DNA from: DATDRQ01 sp035291645
Lineage (GTDB): Bacteria > Chloroflexota > Anaerolineae > Anaerolineales > UBA4823
Assembly: GCA_035291645.1 (NCBI GenBank)
Contig: DATDRQ010000129.1
Location: 1 to 17,672 of the forward strand
DNA: 17,672 nt
Reading direction: 5' to 3'
Part shown: positions 13,850 to 17,672 of the stretch, one piece after another
Numbering within the stretch: position 1 is the first letter of the stretch
Layout: each line of letters begins with the position of its first letter
The notes under the pieces: model-generated
What the model was told of the DNA's origin: nothing
The model's database searches: none
What the model saw: the letters and a program-made list of their open reading frames with translations, nothing else
Translations under genes and position numbers: made by a program

Positions 13850-14806
13850 ATGCTAAACCGGCCTGAGCCAGCCAGCAGAGTCATGACCGTGCAGGGGTGG
13901 ATCGACCCAGGCGACCTGGGGGTGACCGACGCGCACAACCACCTGTGGATCGACCCGCCGCCAGGGGCGCCTCCCACCGCACCGCGGCTGGATGACCCGA
14001 TCGGCATCCACAAAGAGCTGTCTGATTATAAGGCATCCGGCGGCGGCGCCATCGTCGACTGCCAGCCGGGAGGCTGCGGGCGCGACGGGCGCGTCCTGAA
14101 AGAGCTCTCCGCCTCCAGCGGCGTGCACGTGATCGCCAGCACCGGTTTCCACCGGCGCCTGTATTACCCGCCGGGAGCCTGGATCTTCCAGGCCGGCGCC
14201 GAAAAAGCCCGCGATTATTTCATTCACGAACTCCAGATCGGCCTGGCAGAGGCCGGCGGGCAGGCTGAATCCATCCGGGCGGGCGTGATCAAACTGGCCT
14301 GCGAGGCGCGCCTGGCGGATACTCCTCAGGCGTTGCTCGAAGCCGCCGCCCAGGCCAGCCGCCTGACCGGGGTTGCCATCGAAGTGCACACCGAGCAGGG
14401 CAGCGCAGCCGAGGACATCTTGCTCTACTTTCAGGACCATGAGGTACCCCCCACGCGCCTGGTGCTTTGCCACGTCGACAAGCGCCCGGACCCCGGGCTG
14501 CACCGCGCCCTGGCGGGCGCCGGCGCTCTGCTCGAATACGATACTTTCTACCGGGCGAAATACGCCCCGGAAATTAACCTGTGGCCTCTGCTGGAGGGGA
14601 TGGTCCAGCATGGCTGGGCGAGCCAGATCGCCCTGGCGACCGATATGGCAGATCCCGGGATGTGGACCCGCCTGGGAGGCGGGCCCGGGTTGACCGGCTT
14701 CGCCCACGGCATTCGCGACCGGCTGTATGCGCTCGGTCTGGGCGCGGCGATCGACCAGCTGATCGGCGGCAATATCGCCGGTCGTCTGACCCGCCCGGTG
14801 TCTTAA
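13850..14806 (+). CDS. Phosphotriesterase-family metal-dependent hydrolase (probable lactonase)
   Basis: A 318-residue amidohydrolase-superfamily TIM barrel of the PTE/PHP branch. The complete binuclear metal set is visible: H29-N-H31 (DAHNHLW), bridging Lys148 (AGVIKLA), His180 (IEVHTE), His208 (VLCHVD) and Asp265 (ATDMAD). The N-terminal VQGWIDPGDLGVTDAHNH parallels the GPI-PPEELG-TLMHEH start of PTE-like lactonases. Bacterial relatives in sugar operons often hydrolyse sugar lactones, which fits a position after two dehydrogenases that could make a lactone. Phosphoesters or a ring-opening C-C or C-O cleavage are alternatives. The first ATG (13850) is 5 bp after the upstream stop but has no good RBS. 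The second ATG (13883, Met12) lies just before the conserved part and may be the true start. Confidence 0.85.
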   Translation: MLNRPEPASRVMTVQGWIDPGDLGVTDAHNHLWIDPPPGAPPTAPRLDDPIGIHKELSDYKASGGGAIVDCQPGGCGRDGRVLKELSASSGVHVIASTGFHRRLYYPPGAWIFQAGAEKARDYFIHELQIGLAEAGGQAESIRAGVIKLACEARLADTPQALLEAAAQASRLTGVAIEVHTEQGSAAEDILLYFQDHEVPPTRLVLCHVDKRPDPGLHRALAGAGALLEYDTFYRAKYAPEINLWPLLEGMVQHGWASQIALATDMADPGMWTRLGGGPGLTGFAHGIRDRLYALGLGAAIDQLIGGNIAGRLTRPVS

Positions 14807-14842
14807 GAGGCAAACAAGATTGTTTCACCTAGGAGCTCGCCT

Positions 14843-15430
14843 GTGGACAAACCCTTTACCTTTGAGATCCCCCTGCCCCATGCTATCCCAACCCGTTACG
14901 ACGACCACATCCTCCGCACGCTGACCTCGATGGCAGGCCAGTACGCCGACGAAGAAGCTTACCGCCAGCTGCTGGCAAAGGACAACCCGGTCCTGTACGA
15001 GGTCTACGAGATCAAACGCCCGTCTGTGGCTGGCGAACTGCTGCACGGCATCTCGATCGTCCACCCCGGCAAAGTTGGGAACGAGTACTTCATGACCAAA
15101 GGTCACTTCCATACTATTCTCGAGACCGCCGAGATCTACTACTGCCTGAAAGGACAGGGAGTGATGGTGATGGAGAACAGCGGGGGCGAGTGGGCGGTGG
15201 AAGATCTGCATCCCGGTTGTGTTCTATATGTCTCGCCCGGCTGGGCGCACCGCTCGGTCAATACCGGCAGCCAGGAGGATCTGATCACCTTTTTCACCTA
15301 CCCGGGGCACGCCGGGCATGACTACGCTTCGATCGAACGGCGCGGCTTCCGCAAGCTGGTGCTGGAGGTGAATGGCGCCTGCCAAGTGGTGGACAACCCC
15401 CGCTGGCAGCCTTCGGGAGGGTGGGCATGA
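14843..15430 (+). CDS. Cupin-type glucose-6-phosphate isomerase
   Basis: A 195-residue cupin of the archaeal-type phosphoglucose isomerase family, which interconverts glucose 6-phosphate and fructose 6-phosphate and is unrelated to the classical PGI. The metal-binding motif is TKGHFHTILETAEIYY, giving His88, His90 and Glu97, with His136 in PGWAHRSVN completing the set. These positions coincide with those I recall for the Pyrococcus enzyme. The YVSPGWAHRSVNTG and TFFTYPGHAGHDY blocks are also typical. It uses a GTG start with AGGAG at 14830-14834 ahead of it. Its stop overlaps the next start by 4 bp (ATGA), so the two are translationally coupled. Another phosphosugar, or an unphosphorylated product, is possible given the odd company it keeps. 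Confidence 0.85.
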   Translation: MDKPFTFEIPLPHAIPTRYDDHILRTLTSMAGQYADEEAYRQLLAKDNPVLYEVYEIKRPSVAGELLHGISIVHPGKVGNEYFMTKGHFHTILETAEIYYCLKGQGVMVMENSGGEWAVEDLHPGCVLYVSPGWAHRSVNTGSQEDLITFFTYPGHAGHDYASIERRGFRKLVLEVNGACQVVDNPRWQPSGGWA

Positions 15431-16395
15431 AAGCCCTGGCAGACTGCCGCGTCCTGGTGACGCCGACATCTTATGCTAAGAACGATCCGCGCCTGATCAC
15501 GGAGTTGCAGCGCCAGGTCGGCGAGGTGATCGCCAACCAGACCGGGCGCCCGCTCTCGTCACAAGATGTTGCGGAGCTGCTCCCCGGCTGCGACGGCTAC
15601 ATCGCCGGCCTGGACACTATCGACCGATCCGCATTGCAAGCCGCCGACGGGCTGCAGGTGATCGCCCGCTACGGCGTCGGACTTGACAACGTCGACCTGG
15701 ACGCCGCCAATGAAAAGGGGATCATAGTGACTTATACGCCCGGCGCGAACTCGGCTTCAGTAGCCGAGCTGGCCCTGGGGCTGATCCTGGCCCTCGCCCG
15801 GCGCATCCCCCAGGCGGTCGCGGCCACCCGCGGCGGGGAATGGCCGCGCTGGGGCGGCATCTCCCTGGAGGGCAAGACGATTTGCCTGCTAGGTCTGGGG
15901 GCGATCGGCAAGCAGGTCGCCCGGCGCCTATCCGGTTTCGACTGCCGGGTGCTGGCCTATGACCCCATCCAGGATGCTGCCTTCGCCCAGGCTAACGGGA
16001 TCGAGCTGGTCCCGCTCGATGTCCTGGTCGGGGAGGCCGATTTCATCTCCCTGCACCTGCCTCTCCTGCCCGAGACGCGCGGCCTGGTGAACACCGATTT
16101 TCTCCAGCGCATGAAGCGGGGAGCATTCCTGGTCAACACCGCCCGCGGCGAGCTGATCGACGAAGTCGCCCTGGTGGAGGCCGTGCGGGCCGGTCACCTG
16201 GGCGGGGCTGCCCTGGATGTGTTCACCCATGAGCCCCCCGGGGCGGATAATCCGCTGCTCAGCCAGCCCGAGGTGATCGTCACCCCGCACTGCGCCTCCC
16301 ACACGGACGGCGCCACCAACGCCATGGGCTGGATGGCGCTGAACGACTGCCTGGCGGTGCTGCGCGGGGAACCGCCCATGTATCAGGTCGTTTGA
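15427..16395 (+). CDS. D-isomer-specific 2-hydroxyacid dehydrogenase (phosphoglycerate dehydrogenase-like)
   Basis: A 322-residue NAD-dependent dehydrogenase reducing a 2-oxoacid or oxidising a D-2-hydroxyacid. The substrate domain has YGVGLDNVD (82-90) and TPGANSASVAELALGLILAL (104-123). The Rossmann motif is GLGAIG (156-161) with Asp179 after strand 2, indicating NAD. Catalytic residues are Arg240 (NTARGELID), Glu269 (THEPPG) and His288 (TPHCASHT). There is no C-terminal ACT domain, so it is not a standard SerA; glycerate, hydroxypyruvate, gluconate or an aldonic acid is more likely in this operon. ATG 15427 is chosen over the in-frame GTG at 15421 because GGGAGGG (15415-15421) precedes it and the ATGA overlap with the upstream stop is standard. 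Confidence 0.9.
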   Translation: MKALADCRVLVTPTSYAKNDPRLITELQRQVGEVIANQTGRPLSSQDVAELLPGCDGYIAGLDTIDRSALQAADGLQVIARYGVGLDNVDLDAANEKGIIVTYTPGANSASVAELALGLILALARRIPQAVAATRGGEWPRWGGISLEGKTICLLGLGAIGKQVARRLSGFDCRVLAYDPIQDAAFAQANGIELVPLDVLVGEADFISLHLPLLPETRGLVNTDFLQRMKRGAFLVNTARGELIDEVALVEAVRAGHLGGAALDVFTHEPPGADNPLLSQPEVIVTPHCASHTDGATNAMGWMALNDCLAVLRGEPPMYQVV

Positions 16396-16422
16396 ACGTT
16401 AGATAAAACGGGAGTTACAGCT

Positions 16423-17079
16423 TTGAATAAACAAGAAACGCTAGAACAATTGAAAGAGATCGGACTGATCGCCGTGATTCGCGGGCCCGATCCCGATACC
16501 ACCATCAAAATGGTCGAGGCACTCTACGCCGGTGGGGTGCGCGCCATCGAGATCACCTATACCACGCCTGACGCCCCCGGAGTGGTGCGGTCCCTCGATG
16601 GCGAGTTCGGCGAGCAAATCGTCCTGGGCATGGGCACGCTGACCGAGCCGGACCAGGCCGGTGAAGCCCGGCAGGCCGGGGCGCGCTTCCTGGTCAGCCC
16701 GATCTGCGAGCCCGCCCTCGGCGCGGCCATGGTCGCCACCGGCCTGCCGGTGATGATCGGCGCTATGACCCCGACCGAGGTCTTCCAGGCGTATAAATTG
16801 GGCTCGGACGTGGTCAAGATCTTCCCCGGTTCGTTGGTCGGGCCGGCGTATATCAAAGCGTTGAAAGGGCCGTTCCCGTTTATCGAGATGATGCCGACCG
16901 GGGGCGTGAACGCCGCCAACTTAAGCGATTGGTTCGCCTCAGGAGTCTTCGGCGTGGGTGCGGGCAGCGAGCTTTGCCCGACCACCTGGGCGAATGAAGG
17001 CCGCTTCGACCAGATCACCGGGCGGGCGATGGAGTTTGTCCGAGCAGTCGATTCTGCGCGCGGGAAAATAAAAATATAA
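16423..17079 (+). CDS. KDPG/KHG-family aldolase (Eda-like)
   Basis: A 218-residue class I aldolase of the 2-keto-3-deoxy-6-phosphogluconate / 2-keto-4-hydroxyglutarate family, cleaving a 2-keto-3-deoxy sugar acid (phosphate) to pyruvate and an aldehyde. Key residues are Arg20 (AVIRG), catalytic Glu43 (AIEITYTTP), Schiff-base Lys132 (VVKIFPGS) and the phosphate/carboxylate loop TGGVN (159-163). All are intact. It begins with TTG, preceded by GGGAG at 16410-16414, 27 bp after the dehydrogenase stop. In context it would finish a nonphosphorylative or Entner-Doudoroff-like branch; the matching dehydratase is not in the window. Relatives include 2-keto-3-deoxy-6-phosphogalactonate aldolase, so the sugar configuration cannot be fixed. 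Confidence 0.92.
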   Translation: MNKQETLEQLKEIGLIAVIRGPDPDTTIKMVEALYAGGVRAIEITYTTPDAPGVVRSLDGEFGEQIVLGMGTLTEPDQAGEARQAGARFLVSPICEPALGAAMVATGLPVMIGAMTPTEVFQAYKLGSDVVKIFPGSLVGPAYIKALKGPFPFIEMMPTGGVNAANLSDWFASGVFGVGAGSELCPTTWANEGRFDQITGRAMEFVRAVDSARGKIKI

Positions 17080-17099
17080 CTCAAGAGGAGCTGGCAGTT

Positions 17100-17672
17100 G
17101 TGTCAGACAAAACTGTTTACCTTCCGGATCAAGTCAGAAGAAAAACCACACCGACTTTTTATTTCATCGGGGTGACCACCGGCAAATCCTCCATTATGAA
17201 GGTGTTCCCACTGTGGGCGCAGGAACTGGGTCGCCCGGAGATCGTCATGCAGGGCATCGACCTCGATATCCACGACGAGCCGCAGAATTACCGGGCGGCG
17301 GTTGCCCAGATCAAATACGACCCGCTCTCCCTGGGCGCGCTGGTGACCACGCACAAGATCGACCTGCTGGAAGCAGCGCGGGACATGTTCGAGTACCTGG
17401 ACCCCTACGCCCGGATCTGCGGCGAGGTCTCCAGCATCTCCAAGCTCGACGGGCGCCTGGAAGGGCACGCCAAGGACCCAATCACGGCCGGGTTGAGCAT
17501 GGACGCCATCGTTGGAAAGGATTATTTTAGCCGCACCGGCGGGGAGGTGCTGATCTTCGGCGCGGGCGGCTCCTCGGTCGCCACCCTGCTGCACCTGATC
17601 AATAAACCAGATCCCGGCGACCGCCCGAACCGTTTCGTGGTGGTCAACCGCTCCCAGAAGCGCCTGGAAAGC
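17100..17672 (+). CDS. Shikimate dehydrogenase-like (AroE-family) protein, truncated by the window edge
   Basis: An open frame of 191 codons from GTG 17100 runs off the right edge without a stop. Its RBS AGAGGAG is at 17085-17091, after the aldolase stop at 17079. The sequence follows the shikimate dehydrogenase fold order. FYFIGVTTGKSSIMKVFPLW (20-39) is the substrate-loop counterpart. Lys86 in ALVTTHKID (80-88) corresponds to the catalytic Lys of the usual PHK motif. Asp126 in EGHAKDPITAGL (121-132) is the partner Asp, normally in NTDxxG. GAGGSS (154-159) is the nucleotide loop. The surrounding residues differ from biosynthetic AroE: TTHK instead of VPHK, AKD instead of NTD. Placement at the end of a sugar operon suggests another cyclic or linear polyol as substrate. 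Confidence 0.8.
   Translation, partial: MSDKTVYLPDQVRRKTTPTFYFIGVTTGKSSIMKVFPLWAQELGRPEIVMQGIDLDIHDEPQNYRAAVAQIKYDPLSLGALVTTHKIDLLEAARDMFEYLDPYARICGEVSSISKLDGRLEGHAKDPITAGLSMDAIVGKDYFSRTGGEVLIFGAGGSSVATLLHLINKPDPGDRPNRFVVVNRSQKRLES

Noticed and set aside
15427..16395. SerA, serine biosynthesis phosphoglycerate dehydrogenase
   Set aside because: It lacks a regulatory ACT domain and sits in a sugar catabolic operon; only the generic D-2-hydroxyacid dehydrogenase family is supported.

Overview
The window looks like a GC-rich bacterial chromosome segment devoted to carbohydrate catabolism, most likely from a Chloroflexota (Anaerolineae-type) bacterium. This is an inference. It rests on two lipobox lipoprotein substrate-binding proteins, one with a Val/Glu/Gln-rich repetitive tether after the lipidated Cys that is typical of that phylum; on an intergenic palindromic element whose chance translation contains a 'CPEHRR'-like string common in Chloroflexota assemblies; and on a general mix of Gram-positive-like and archaeal-like enzymes. 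No rRNA, tRNA, CRISPR array, transposase or phage gene was seen, and no gap without a gene exceeds 300 bp.

Layout. (1) 4-1140: a sugar-type ABC transporter substrate-binding lipoprotein, probably the last visible gene of an operon that begins upstream. (2) 1141-1360: a structured spacer with three tandem 12-bp mini-palindromes and mutually exclusive inverted repeats. (3) 1361-3197: a corrinoid-binding protein followed by a uroporphyrinogen-decarboxylase-family (MtaA/CmuA-like) methyltransferase, a two-gene cobamide methyl-transfer module. (4) 3262-4125, minus strand: a ketose 3-epimerase (D-psicose/D-tagatose 3-epimerase family) with every known catalytic and metal residue in place. (5) 4126-4306: a divergent control region with two near-consensus promoters back to back, each followed by an identical 19-bp palindromic operator core. 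(6) 4307 to the right edge, plus strand: a GntR/HutC-type repressor, then a second sugar-binding lipoprotein, SDR dehydrogenase, sugar ABC ATPase, permease, FGGY kinase, Gfo/Idh/MocA oxidoreductase, zinc alcohol dehydrogenase, phosphotriesterase-family hydrolase, cupin phosphoglucose isomerase, D-2-hydroxyacid dehydrogenase, KDPG/KHG-type aldolase and a truncated AroE-like dehydrogenase. The genes are tightly spaced and all co-oriented.

How it may work. The GntR protein most likely binds the twin operators and represses both itself (with the long operon) and the divergent epimerase until a sugar or sugar-phosphate ligand binds its UTRA domain. The RbsABC-type transporter imports a monosaccharide, ketose, polyol or cyclitol. 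The dehydrogenases oxidise it, the PTE-family enzyme would open a lactone or similar ring, the epimerase inverts C3 of a ketose, the FGGY kinase phosphorylates, and the KDPG-type aldolase releases pyruvate. The exact substrate cannot be read from the sequence. Competing ideas are a ketohexose/hexitol such as allulose/allitol, a cyclitol route like the Thermotoga inositol pathway, or a branched pentose such as apiose. A dehydratase that such a pathway would need is not present and may lie beyond the right edge. The link between the corrinoid module and the sugar genes (for example O-methylated sugar or cyclitol use) is a hypothesis only.
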